Positions 1 to 7,788 are shown, counted from the first letter of the stretch. The stretch: DNA of 64,000 bases from an uncultured Senegalimassilia sp. (GCA_934630815.1 CAKTWI010000010.1:1-64000); one strand, 5' to 3'. Notes: generated from the sequence alone by a model not told the origin. Numbers and translations are program-made.

Positions 1-36
1 GTGGAAGACGCGCTCTTACGGGAGTTCGCGCGCTAG
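1..36 (+). CDS. Possible 3' end of a gene entering from the left
   Basis: Frame 1 is open from the window edge to a TAG at 34-36 and reads VEDALLREFAR. Eleven codons are too few to identify a family. The GC-rich stretch after it (to about 80) holds no recognisable gene. Confidence 0.2.
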   Translation: MEDALLREFAR

Positions 37-87
37 GCGCTCGCCGCGCCTGCGCGCCCTCCCGCCCGCGTGGGGGGGTGTTCCTAT

Positions 88-955
88 AGTTCTGTCAAGT
101 GTGGGTGGTAACTTAGAAATGAACATATGGGACTGCGGTGGAAATCCTGGACCAAAAGAGGACCAGGAGGTTGGAGTGGGAAGGATAAACTGGACTTTCT
201 TTTAAGGACCCTCAAGCGTATTGCCGCTCGTATTCCACTGGAGACATGTAGTCCAGGGTGGAATGCATGCGCACCCTATTGTAATAGAGCTCTATGTACT
301 TGAAGACGTCCTGCTTGGCCTCGTCCCTCGTCCCATAGCTCCTCTCTTCCATCAATTCCCTTTTCAGCGTCTTGAAGAACGACTCGGCCACCGCGTTGTC
401 CAGCGGCGTGCCGGGCCTTGATACCGACTGGACTATGCCATGCGAGTCCAGACATCGCTGGAAGGAACGGGAGGCGTGCTGCGCGCCTTGATCGTCATGG
501 AAGACGAGGCTGCCGTCATCTGGCGGACCCTCCCTGCCAACCGCCTGCTCTATCGCGTCAATCGCGACCTTCTCGGTGATGCGCCCGGACATCGACCAGC
601 CCACGACCTTGCGGGAGAAGGCGTCTATCACGGCTGCGAGATAGAGCCACCCTTCTTTTGTGGGTATGTAGGTGATGTCGCCCACCCAGAGCCTGTTGCG
701 CTCGCCCACGGTGAAAGCGCGCTCTATCAGGTTCAACCGAGGGTCTCCCGGCTCGACCTTCTTCTGAATGCGGCGTTTTCGGGTCGCGCCCTTTCCGGCA
801 AGCCCGAGCTTCCGCATGATGCGGAGCACGCGCTTCTCGCTCACGACGATGCCGTTTTTTCGCAGTTCGCGGTCGATGCGCCGGTAGCCGTAACGGCCCT
901 TGTGCCGCTCGAAGGCCTCGACGACGAACCCTTCGAGCGCCTCTCGCTCTATCTG
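88..955 (-). mobile_element. IS3-family insertion sequence remnant
   Basis: The stretch holds a complete orfB-type transposase frame but no orfA upstream. The left terminus is probably near 88-130, where a TGTCAAGTGTGGGTGG-type end lies just past the transposase stop, but no matching right end was found. On the right the sequence passes at about 953 straight into a dispersed MITE-like repeat, so that end has been lost or replaced. It therefore looks like a truncated, non-autonomous copy. Exact boundaries and any target duplication could not be set. Confidence 0.45.
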
Positions 956-991
956 GGCGGTTTTGCAGGAAATTGGCGTCGATTTCGCCAT
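212..991 (-). CDS. IS3-family (IS150-like) transposase OrfB, 5' end replaced
   Basis: DDE integrase/transposase of 259 residues that would cut and join the ends of an IS3 element. An HTH_21-like region (YGYRRIDRELRKNGI) comes first, then the rve catalytic core: first Asp in WVGDITYIP, second Asp in VFHDDQGAQHAS, and the Glu in LDNAVAESFFKTLKREL. The spacing matches the DDE triad of IS3 OrfB proteins. The first 13 or so residues (MAKSTPISCKTAQ) are encoded by the adjacent dispersed repeat rather than by the IS, as the same DNA occurs in repeat copies near 13740 and 46750. OrfA, normally needed for the frameshifted OrfAB transposase, is absent, so activity is doubtful. Confidence 0.85.
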   Translation of the reverse strand: MAKSTPISCKTAQIEREALEGFVVEAFERHKGRYGYRRIDRELRKNGIVVSEKRVLRIMRKLGLAGKGATRKRRIQKKVEPGDPRLNLIERAFTVGERNRLWVGDITYIPTKEGWLYLAAVIDAFSRKVVGWSMSGRITEKVAIDAIEQAVGREGPPDDGSLVFHDDQGAQHASRSFQRCLDSHGIVQSVSRPGTPLDNAVAESFFKTLKRELMEERSYGTRDEAKQDVFKYIELYYNRVRMHSTLDYMSPVEYERQYA

Positions 992-1113
992 GGGTCCTGG
1001 ACTTCTGTGCGGTTTTCAGCGGGGGTTGTTCGCCGTCGGCTTCGCCGACCTGGGGAAACGCTGACGTGTTGTGGCGTTTCGGGCTGATTCGGCCTGCGAA
1101 ACCGCCCAGAAGT
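953..1113 (+). repeat. MITE-like repeat A, copy 1 (left end lost at IS junction)
   Basis: First of five near-complete copies of an element of about 170 bp. Full copies begin GCGACTTCTGGNNGGTTTTG and end with the inverted complement CAAAACCGCCCAGAAGT. A conserved inner GACCTGGGGAAACG block gives the orientation (+ here). This copy lacks the outer left terminus because the IS remnant joins it at about 953. It continues rightward into about 75 bp and a repeat-B arm that also follow copy 2. Confidence 0.75.
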
Positions 1114-1189
1114 TGTGAGTCGGATTCGCGGGGCGCAAGGGGCGAGGCGGGTGTCAAGGGGCGTGCCTTGCGCGGGAGGTCTCGCGTGC

Positions 1190-1215
1190 GTGAACAGGGG
1201 ACGGAGGTATGTTCA
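1190..1215 (+). repeat. Repeat B half-site, copy 1
   Basis: Single arm of the dispersed GTGAACAGGGGACGGAGGT...TTCA motif that elsewhere forms perfect hairpins. It lies downstream of repeat A in the same arrangement as at 3285-3554. The stretch from here to the hipA stop at 1453 shows no supported gene. Confidence 0.7.
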
Positions 1216-1452
1216 GGCGTTTTGGCAAAGCCTTCGGGGAAAGAAACTCGGCCCCAAGAATGCGAGGGCATTGTCCAGCAGGCTTCACGCGATGCTCTCG
1301 AGATAATCGCTGTGCGTATCGGCGCGAGCCCGCCTTCCCGATACGCAAGTCTGTTCCGCGCCTCAAGCAGCGAGTCACCCTCCCCTCGTTTCGTGAGGTT
1401 GCGACTCGCTACCCGTCACCCTTTGGATGTGTTGGCGTCTTGCGCAAACGTT

Positions 1453-2751
1453 TTAACCCAAATACGCCCGCAGCACGGCGATGCGCGGGGCGGCGTTTGC
1501 AAGCACTTGCTCCGTCATGGTCGCCACTGCTTCATCCCCGGCAACGAAAAAAGGCGCTTCGAGACCGGTAACCACTTCTCTTACAGCCTGATCGAACGCG
1601 CCAAGGGAGACATCGCAGCTAAGCGCAATCGCCACGATGTCGCGCTCGTCGATTTCAGCCAACTCCCTGTGACTTCCAATGTCAAACGGCATTCGCGTGG
1701 AATACCCGCTCAATGGAATGCACGTCACGTCATACATGGGCGCCAACCTGCGGCCGGTCCATGCCTCGTTGTACAGCAGGGAGCTGTTTTTGAGGTGCGC
1801 ATCGGCATTTCCCACTGCATAATTGAAAACCAAACGCTTCGCGAACTCCAGACGATCTTCGACGGGCGCGTCGGAAGCGTCGTCGATAAGGTCTGCGGCA
1901 TATTCGATGTAGTCGGCAGCAACGCCGCTGGGCTGATACTTGTAAAACGGCTGAAGCCCGAGCGCTTGGCAAAAATCTTCCTGGTGAAGACGCATAACTG
2001 TTCTGTTGCTCGTGTCGCTCGCGCGCAACCAGCGTCTATCGTAACGCGTCACGGCAATGGCTCCCGGAACGCCGGGTACAAGGTTGACTTCGGCAACGTC
2101 GATTCCACACGCTTTCGCCAAAAGCGAGCAGCTCAGCTCGTTGACGGCCAAATCCTCTTCCCCTTTACGCGACATTTTGATGATGTGCGTGGAGGCGGCA
2201 CTGCCGTACGGAACCGTCCAATCTTCAAGCTGCGCCGACCCAGCGTCAATGCCTTCGGGCAGAGTCCAGGCAACCTTCGATTGCGCACCGGACAGCGAAA
2301 GCCGAGTCGAGCTTGCAACTTCGGTCGCCGCGCGAGCGGGGTTGCGGCGCATGACGAAAATGTCTTGCTCCATCAATGGACGATACGCTGGCTCGTAACT
2401 GCTTTCGTCTTCGTCTTCAGGCACGAACGTCAGCGCCCCCACGCTTTCGCACCCGAGGCGCTGAAGGAGCATTGGCCAGTTATTTCGTGCGACCTGGTAC
2501 ATCTGCGCCAGATTGCCAAGCGTTTCCCCTTCGGGAAGCAGGCCCTGCAGAAACGGTGAGATTTCCTCGGAAGCATACGTTTCTTCCTGAAGCGGCAAAC
2601 GTTCGGAAATTCCCAGGTCGTTGATGTTCTGGTGTGAACGCAGGTATTCGGGGCTGTATGAGAGCGAAGCATTCGACCCATCTTTGGCGGCTTCGATGCG
2701 CGCTATGGGCAAGCGTCCTGCTGCGGAATCGCGGTAAACGGCAATCTCCAT
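1453..2751 (-). CDS. HipA-like kinase toxin, module 1
   Basis: 432-residue HipA-family Ser/Thr kinase. Family members phosphorylate targets such as glutamyl-tRNA synthetase and are held by a HipB partner. Visible motifs: an LSLSGAQSK loop (about 151-159), STHIIK (188-192), VTRYDRR (234-240), RLHQEDFCQALG, the catalytic-loop GNADAHLKN (314-322, Asp317) and metal-binding APMYDV (Asp341). An N-terminal domain with LLPEGETLGNLAQ resembles Couple_hipA. I start at the ATG at 2751, which overlaps the antitoxin stop as TGATG; 16 further upstream codons lie inside the antitoxin gene. The target in this organism is unknown. Confidence 0.9.
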   Translation of the reverse strand: MEIAVYRDSAAGRLPIARIEAAKDGSNASLSYSPEYLRSHQNINDLGISERLPLQEETYASEEISPFLQGLLPEGETLGNLAQMYQVARNNWPMLLQRLGCESVGALTFVPEDEDESSYEPAYRPLMEQDIFVMRRNPARAATEVASSTRLSLSGAQSKVAWTLPEGIDAGSAQLEDWTVPYGSAASTHIIKMSRKGEEDLAVNELSCSLLAKACGIDVAEVNLVPGVPGAIAVTRYDRRWLRASDTSNRTVMRLHQEDFCQALGLQPFYKYQPSGVAADYIEYAADLIDDASDAPVEDRLEFAKRLVFNYAVGNADAHLKNSSLLYNEAWTGRRLAPMYDVTCIPLSGYSTRMPFDIGSHRELAEIDERDIVAIALSCDVSLGAFDQAVREVVTGLEAPFFVAGDEAVATMTEQVLANAAPRIAVLRAYLG

Positions 2752-3005
2752 CAACGCCCCCTTACTGTGGCATATAGGTCGATGCCGACCTCGCGACAAA
2801 CCCTGATGACCTGCTTGATGTTCCCGCCGGCAACCCCGCGCTCAAGCTCGCCGATGAAGCGAGGGGAGCACTTGCATGCTTGCGCTAGCTCTACTTGCGT
2901 GAGCCCTAGCTCCTTGCGGCGTTCGCGCAGCATGGCGCCAAGGTCGGAAGCCCCGCGGATCTTGCCCTTGGGAGCTTTAGGTTTAGGAGGAAGAAAACCG
3001 TCCAT
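2751..3005 (-). CDS. HipB-like HTH antitoxin, module 1
   Basis: 84-residue XRE-type helix-turn-helix protein, expected to neutralise the HipA encoded next to it and repress the operon. The HTH runs about residues 22-75: LGAMLRERRKELGLTQVELA, then SPRFIGELERG in the recognition-helix region. The start at 3005 is preferred because AGAAGAGGCAGAGG precedes it and because the longer frame (to 3149) would translate across the operator repeats. Its stop overlaps the hipA start by one base, so translation is probably coupled. Confidence 0.85.
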   Translation of the reverse strand: MDGFLPPKPKAPKGKIRGASDLGAMLRERRKELGLTQVELAQACKCSPRFIGELERGVAGGNIKQVIRVCREVGIDLYATVRGR

Positions 3006-3028
3006 CCTCTGCCTCTTCTCATTGAAAG

Positions 3029-3122
3029 TACCATTTGGGAATATTTTAGCACAATTCAAAAGTATCTTCCCTTTTGGGATGATTAATCCGGTATCCGAGA
3101 GCCTAATCCCAAAAGGGAAGAT
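3029..3122 (-). promoter_or_regulatory. hipBA module 1 operator region
   Basis: A perfect 17-bp inverted repeat has arms at 3064-3080 and 3106-3122 (ATCTTCCCTTTTGGGAT and its complement), 25 bp apart. Each arm is itself a TCCC-N4-GGGA dyad. A third, weaker copy (TACCATTTGGGAAT) lies at 3029-3042, next to a possible extended -10 (TGCTAAAAT, minus strand, about 3043-3051). Several dyads upstream of a HipB gene fit autoregulation, though the spacing differs from the E. coli TATCC-N8-GGATA sites. Confidence 0.6.
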
Positions 3123-3284
3123 TTCGCAACTTGTATGTCCCTTTGCCAAGAGAAGCTGGCTGCCATATGGGGCAGGTAATCCCTTTCGCTTGAAGACTGT
3201 CCTGTTCGCGCTGGGCTTATCGCCGGGGGAGTGCCCCGTTTTGAAGCGAAGAGCGTGTCGTTATTAATCTGGCGCATGCGCCCC

Positions 3285-3453
3285 GCGACTTCTGTATGGT
3301 TTTGCAGGATATCGGCGCCGATTTTGCCGTGGGTCCTGGACTTCTGGATGGTTTTCAGCGGGGGTTGTGCTGCGTCGACTTTGCTGACCTGGGGAAACGC
3401 TGACGTTGCGTGGCGTTTCGGGCCGATTCGGCATGCGAAACCGCCCAGAAGTT
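3285..3453 (+). repeat. MITE-like repeat A, copy 2
   Basis: Complete copy with the left end GCGACTTCTGTATGGTTTTG and the right inverted end CGAAACCGCCCAGAAGTT. With the following flank and repeat B it forms a composite (3285-3554) matching 953-1215 with few differences, in direct orientation. The two composites bracket hipBA module 1. Confidence 0.8.
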
Positions 3454-3528
3454 GTGAATCGGATTCGCGGGGCGTAAGGGGCGAGGCGGATGCCAAAGGA
3501 TGCGCCTTGCGTGGGAGGTCTCGCGTGC

Positions 3529-3582
3529 GTGAACAGGGGACGGAGGTGTGTTCAAGTGAACACACCTCCGTCCCCTGTTCAC
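3529..3582. repeat. Repeat B hairpin, copy 2 (perfect inverted repeat)
   Basis: Two perfect 26-bp arms (3529-3554 and 3557-3582) are separated by two bases. The arm begins GTGAACAGGGGACGGAGG. It could fold into a very stable hairpin. No T-run follows, so it is not an ordinary terminator. From here to 3783 no supported gene is seen. Confidence 0.85.
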
Positions 3583-3783
3583 GCTTCGGCATCCGGCTCG
3601 CGATATCCGGTATGTCGCTTATCGGTATGTCCAAAGCATTCGCAAATATTTACCTGCAACAACCAAGTTCGCGAATCGTTGTATCTGGCGTGTCGTTCAT
3701 CGGCACGTTGCTCGCTGGCGTGCCCAAAGCGCATTCATCAACACGCCCAACCCCAGCCTGCCGAAAGCACCTTGACCCGCTGA

Positions 3784-3912
3784 TGCCTGCTGCTGCCCTT
3801 TGGTGCCCTGACTGTGCCCTTGGCCCGGCCATGGCGCGCCCGGTACATTCTTCTACAGAGACAGCGTCGAACGGGATTCCCGCGACCGTCTCTGCAAGGA
3901 ATCGTCGGCAAA
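3784..3912 (+). promoter_or_regulatory. Promoter and leader of the left operon (duplicated at 13258-13383)
   Basis: This stretch closely matches, in inverted orientation, the DNA upstream of the convergent operon. A candidate -35 TTGGCC (3820-3825), an 18-bp spacer and a -10 TACATT (3844-3849) line up with TTGGCC/18/TAAATT in the other copy. The leader then has a CAGAGAC (3856-3862) / GTCTCTG (3888-3894) stem that is kept in both copies although its loop has diverged. The conservation implies shared control of the two operons. Confidence 0.6.
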
Positions 3913-3951
3913 CGCCGCAAAAGGGGCATCGCTTCAGTGGAAGGAAAGGCA

Positions 3952-4683
3952 ATGGCAGAGAAGATAACCAAGCCCAAGTCGTTGGCCTCGAAGCAGGACG
4001 TGGAGCAAGCCCTGCTATGGCTCGACGCAAACCTCGAGAAGTTCGGGGAGAAGGGCATAAGCATCAGCAATAGAAAGCTGTTCGCTCCCAAGCGCCTGGT
4101 GCAGAAGCTCACGGGCTTCCTCTGGGCGCGACAGTGCACCCAGTTCGAGGACACCCACGTCATCGTCTCGCCATTCCTCGGGGAGCTTGAAGCCTCGACG
4201 GCGCAGGACATGATCGTCCAGGACATCGAGTATGCCGGCCTGGTCGCTTGCGCGGACGAGGTCGTGGTGGCTGCGGAATCCTTCTATGCCTCGGCTCAGG
4301 AAAACGCGCGCCGCTGCTCGGAGGCGGCGCAGGTCCCGGTCGAGGTCGATGAGGCGAACCTTGCCGGTTTGAGCGAAGTCGATCGCGCCTCGGTGAAGCT
4401 TCACGACGAAACCGTCGCGCGCGGCCGCCTGCTGGCCCAGTCCGCAAGCGCGGCCGCTGACGCAGGCGAGTGGGCGTCGCTGCTCGATCGCGCCCGAAAG
4501 CTCGCCGAGCGCGTCGAGGCAAGCGTCGAGGCCGCAAAAAGCTACGTGAAGGCCAATTACCAGCGTCAGGGTTGTGCCCACCTGAAGTGGGCGCTGAAGA
4601 GCCGCGCGCGCAAATTGGAGCCGCCGTACATGCTCCCAGGCGTGCTGGGCAATAAGGACGAAATCAAGGAGGCGTGGCAATGA
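3952..4683 (+). CDS. Unknown helical protein, first gene of kinase/FHA cluster
   Basis: 243 residues, start ATG at 3952 after GGAAGGAAAGG. The family is not recognised. The sequence is largely helical with long Ala/Glu/Lys stretches (about 90-190) and a basic C-terminal region (LKWALKSRARK), with no signal peptide or membrane segment. Its stop overlaps the next start as ATGA, so it belongs to a coupled operon with the small protein and the membrane protein that follow. A scaffold or cytoplasmic-partner role is only a guess from position. Confidence 0.75.
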   Translation: MAEKITKPKSLASKQDVEQALLWLDANLEKFGEKGISISNRKLFAPKRLVQKLTGFLWARQCTQFEDTHVIVSPFLGELEASTAQDMIVQDIEYAGLVACADEVVVAAESFYASAQENARRCSEAAQVPVEVDEANLAGLSEVDRASVKLHDETVARGRLLAQSASAAADAGEWASLLDRARKLAERVEASVEAAKSYVKANYQRQGCAHLKWALKSRARKLEPPYMLPGVLGNKDEIKEAWQ

Positions 4684-5060
4684 CCATCAAAGAGCTGATA
4701 GCGGGCCGAAAGAGCCCCGAAGTGCCGACGTGCTTCGGAAAAGGCCAGGTCGTCTCCCAGAAGGAGCTTCGCAAGCCGTCTTTCGGCATCGGTTTCGACC
4801 TTCCTGCCGAGCCGGACTACGAGGCGCTCCGCGATCGTCAAATCACCCAATCCGGGAGGTATGAGGCCTTTCACGGCAGCGGAACGGGCATCTTCACGGA
4901 GGAGACGGCCGCCCTGCTCGACCTACACCTGGCGCAGATCGAAGAAGCCTACCGCCGTTATCTCGAAGCGCTCACGACCACCTACGCGGCGGAGCTTCAC
5001 GTGATGAAACAGGATGCGATCGGCGAAATGAGCCTGATAGACAAAGGAGCTGGAAAATGA
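4680..5060 (+). CDS. Unknown 126-residue protein
   Basis: The start ATG at 4680 has an AAGGAGG seven bases upstream (4666-4672); a GTG two codons earlier lies too close to that site. No membrane segment. The middle (GIGFDLPAEPDYEALRDRQ) is followed by an amphipathic helix (about 75-115). It is coupled to both neighbours by 4-base ATGA overlaps (4680-4683 and 5057-5060). The family is not recognised. Confidence 0.75.
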   Translation: MTIKELIAGRKSPEVPTCFGKGQVVSQKELRKPSFGIGFDLPAEPDYEALRDRQITQSGRYEAFHGSGTGIFTEETAALLDLHLAQIEEAYRRYLEALTTTYAAELHVMKQDAIGEMSLIDKGAGK

Positions 5061-5863
5061 AGAAGCTTGCCGTTTTTGCCTTGCTGGGGCTGCTCTGCCT
5101 GTCGAACGCCGCCCTTGATTACGCCGCGTTTTGCACCTTCCTGGACGTGAACCCATTCCCGCTGTTTCAGGATTTCGGCGCAGATGGGGGAGGGGGTGCA
5201 GGTAGCCAGACGATGGCGATACTGATATCGCTCGCGCAGGCGCTCCTCCTTCTCGCGTTGCCCTCGGTGGCCGCGCGCAAACTTGCGGCGAACGACAAGG
5301 CCGCCTGCATCGTGTGCCTCTCGCTTGCCGGGCTTGTTGCGGCTTTTGCGGCGACGCTGCGCGCAGTGACCGAGGCGGGCGCCGGAGCCACCGGCATCGA
5401 CGGCTCGGCCATGGGCGTCTCGCCTTCCCTGGTCTGCTTCTGTCTGATCATGCTCGCGGCCGCGGGCGGCGAGGCGGTGCTTAGCTTCCTGTATGAGACC
5501 ATCAAGCTCCAGCAAGCGGCGAACAGCTTCCGCGCCCAGGCCGAGCGCATCCAGCTCATGGAGGAGGCTCTTCCCGAGCACGTGGCCGCCGCTACCGACA
5601 TAGCCATCGCCGCGGCGAAGCAGTCGGCCGCCGCTGCATCGGCTGGCAACGAGGCGGTATTCCAGGAGCTCCTGGGCAAATCGGGCGAACTTCAGAACGC
5701 CTTCATCGGCTACGTCTCGGCGATCGACGATGCTCGAGATGCCGCCACGGCCGCGATCAGCGAAAAGATCGAAAGCTTCGAGGCAAACCTCAAGAAGATG
5801 CGCGACTCGCATCTGGCGAAGCTGCAGGCGCACGATACCCCAGCCGGCCATGTTGGCGAATAG
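5057..5863 (+). CDS. Membrane protein of the kinase/FHA cluster
   Basis: 268 residues. A short hydrophobic N-terminus (MKKLAVFALLGLLCLSNAAL) acts as signal or first membrane helix. Further hydrophobic segments lie near residues 52-72, 80-100 and 125-150. From about 155 to the end it is a soluble Ala-rich amphipathic helix, probably a coiled coil facing the cytoplasm. The start overlaps the previous gene as ATGA. The family is not recognised; its position before an OmpA-like lipoprotein suggests a membrane platform for the cluster. Confidence 0.75.
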   Translation: MKKLAVFALLGLLCLSNAALDYAAFCTFLDVNPFPLFQDFGADGGGGAGSQTMAILISLAQALLLLALPSVAARKLAANDKAACIVCLSLAGLVAAFAATLRAVTEAGAGATGIDGSAMGVSPSLVCFCLIMLAAAGGEAVLSFLYETIKLQQAANSFRAQAERIQLMEEALPEHVAAATDIAIAAAKQSAAAASAGNEAVFQELLGKSGELQNAFIGYVSAIDDARDAATAAISEKIESFEANLKKMRDSHLAKLQAHDTPAGHVGE

Positions 5864-5911
5864 GCCGACCCGCAAAACCCCGCCAAATCGATGAAGAACG
5901 GAGAACGCACC

Positions 5912-7300
5912 ATGAACAGCATTGGCAAGACCCCTGCCGGCACTGGTATTCTCACCAGCACTGGCGTCCGCACCCGCGCTAGCGCTCGCAACCTTGCCGG
6001 CACCGCCGCCCGCACTCGCGGCGGCATCCGCGCCCGCATCCTCGCCCGCGTCGGCGCTTTCGCCAACACCAGCACCCGCAACCTTGTCGGTATCGCCGCC
6101 CGCATCCTCACCTGTGCCTTCGCCCTCCTCCTGGTATCGGCAGCCTTTCTCCTTGCCGGATGCTCGGGCTCGTCGAGTGACGTTCCCGGCCACTACTCCA
6201 TCTCCGAGCAGTCGATCAACGCGTCAGAATCCGCAAACCCCCAGGACGTGATCATCGTCACCGCCGCATCCCAGGGCCAGGCGTTCAAGCTGCCGGTGAG
6301 CGCGCTGTCCCATGCGATGGCCGCCATCGAGAGCGAGTCGTACGTCGGCTACCTGGTACCCGACGGCTCCGACCTGCGCGGCAAGGTCTACGCCGGCACG
6401 AAGAACTCGGAGCGCGCCAAGGAAGATGAGCTCTCGTCGTTCAAGGCGGACTACCTGCGCGCGGCCTGCGACGCCCGCGACGCAACGGGCAGCATCGACC
6501 TGCTGGCCGCCCTGAACAAGGCATCGGGCCAGCTCAACGCCCGATCCGGCGAGGGCGCCAAGACCATCTGCGTCGTGTCGAGCGGGCTGGCCAACACCGG
6601 GCTGCTGGCAACAAGCCAGGAGCTGCTGGCCGCCGACCCGCAGGGCGCCATCGAGCAGCTTCGCAAAATCGGCGCCATCTCGGATTACAGCGGCATCACC
6701 GTGATCTTCTACGGGTTGGGCCAGAGCACCGGGAACCAGGCGATCCCGGCCAGCGCGAAGAGATCGCTTGAGAATCTCTACGCAGGCATCGTGAACGCCG
6801 GCGGCGGCAAGGCCGTCGTCGCCACCGATGCGCTCGAGGCCCTCGGCTGCGACGACGAGCTGCCCGATACCGGCATCGTGGACCTGCGCGCGGACTCCCT
6901 CGACATCCCCGCCTTGGCCAAAGGCGAATCGACCCAGATCGTGCTCGATTCGGCCGTCCTCACCTTCAAGGGGGACAGCGCCGAGTATGCGGACGAAGCG
7001 CAAAGCGCCAACGTGCTGAGCCAGGTCGCGCAGGCCGCGATGAGCGGGGGATACAAGGTGGCGGTCGAAGGGTACACGGCGGACAGCCCTTCGCGCAGCG
7101 ACGAGTTCCTCAAGGCGCTGTCGCAAAACCGCGCAAACGCCGTGGCGGATTCCCTGTCCTTACTCGGTGTCCCCGGGGACAAAATCACGGCTACGGGGTG
7201 CGGAAGCGAAGACTCAAGCTCCATGGCATCCGGCAGCTTCAACGAGTCCCAGGCACAGGTTGACCGCCGCGTCGTGATCACGCTTGCAAACGCCGCATAA
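5912..7300 (+). CDS. OmpA-like lipoprotein with VWA-like middle
   Basis: 462 residues from the ATG at 5912 (GGAG upstream; the ATG at 5891 has no ribosome site). A lipobox (FLLAGC) ends a hydrophobic segment near residues 68-80, so it is probably a lipoprotein. Residues about 90-290 look VWA-like (DVIIVTAASQG, GSIDLLAALNKASGQL, TICVVSSGL). The C-terminus is an OmpA/MotB peptidoglycan-binding domain (VEGYTADSPSRSDEFLKALS, RANAVADSLSLLGVPGDKI). Odd point: about 60 Arg/Thr/Ala-rich, internally repetitive residues precede the hydrophobic segment, far longer than a normal signal n-region. In this operon it would link the system to the cell wall. Confidence 0.8.
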   Translation: MNSIGKTPAGTGILTSTGVRTRASARNLAGTAARTRGGIRARILARVGAFANTSTRNLVGIAARILTCAFALLLVSAAFLLAGCSGSSSDVPGHYSISEQSINASESANPQDVIIVTAASQGQAFKLPVSALSHAMAAIESESYVGYLVPDGSDLRGKVYAGTKNSERAKEDELSSFKADYLRAACDARDATGSIDLLAALNKASGQLNARSGEGAKTICVVSSGLANTGLLATSQELLAADPQGAIEQLRKIGAISDYSGITVIFYGLGQSTGNQAIPASAKRSLENLYAGIVNAGGGKAVVATDALEALGCDDELPDTGIVDLRADSLDIPALAKGESTQIVLDSAVLTFKGDSAEYADEAQSANVLSQVAQAAMSGGYKVAVEGYTADSPSRSDEFLKALSQNRANAVADSLSLLGVPGDKITATGCGSEDSSSMASGSFNESQAQVDRRVVITLANAA

Positions 7301-7345
7301 CGCGCTAGTTAGAGGCAAGGTCAACACATGCGGAAGGAGGCAACA

Positions 7346-7690
7346 GTGAGTAACGAAACGGGGAAGCCGGCGCGCCGCAAAACCATCACGCTGTACTCTT
7401 CGGCGCACGTTATGAGCGCGTGCGGCGAATGCGAGGTGTCGCTCGGCATCGCGTGGAACAGCCGCATGTCCGAGGTGTTTTCGCTGGTCGGGATAGCGCT
7501 TCGCCCCGATGAGGCGGAACCGGCGCGTTGGATACTGGCCAACGGCAGCGGCCATCCCGTGTATGTGCAGCACCCCTCGTTCACCTCGCCCGTGATCAAG
7601 GTGGACGAGGGATGTTCCATCGCCCTTGTCGATGGGAGCCGCATCACGGGCAGCCCGCAAGAGAGATGGCTCAACGTTTCCATCTCATAG
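7346..7690 (+). CDS. Small unknown protein
   Basis: 114 residues. The GTG at 7346 is preferred because AAGGAGG (7334-7340) lies five bases upstream; an in-frame ATG at 7328 precedes that site. Beta-rich with a CGECEVSLGIAW stretch; the strand pattern is compatible with a small beta sandwich, but no family is recognised. It lies about 45 bp after the OmpA-like gene and in the same direction, so it is probably in the operon. Confidence 0.65.
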   Translation: MSNETGKPARRKTITLYSSAHVMSACGECEVSLGIAWNSRMSEVFSLVGIALRPDEAEPARWILANGSGHPVYVQHPSFTSPVIKVDEGCSIALVDGSRITGSPQERWLNVSIS

Positions 7691-7788
7691 GCGGTTTTGC
7701 GCGCGTGGGCTGCCGCTGCGGCCTTCGATGGGAAGCGAAGACGTGAAGGGCGCAGAGGGCGCAAACATGGTGCGTTTTCGCGTTCCCC

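Noticed and set aside
973..2559. Long + strand frame of 528 codons
   Set aside because: It runs antisense through repeat A and the hipA gene and has no family motif; the hipA frame on the other strand has full catalytic motifs and a partner.
3528..3600. Peptides with NRGRRCVQVNTPPSPVH-type sequence at many sites
   Set aside because: These are translations of the repeat-B hairpin in various frames, not conserved proteins.
4997..6193. 398-codon minus-strand frame rich in Gly/Ala/Asp
   Set aside because: It mirrors the low-complexity Arg/Ala leader of the lipoprotein gene and the membrane protein gene; both + strand genes have ribosome sites and coupled starts.
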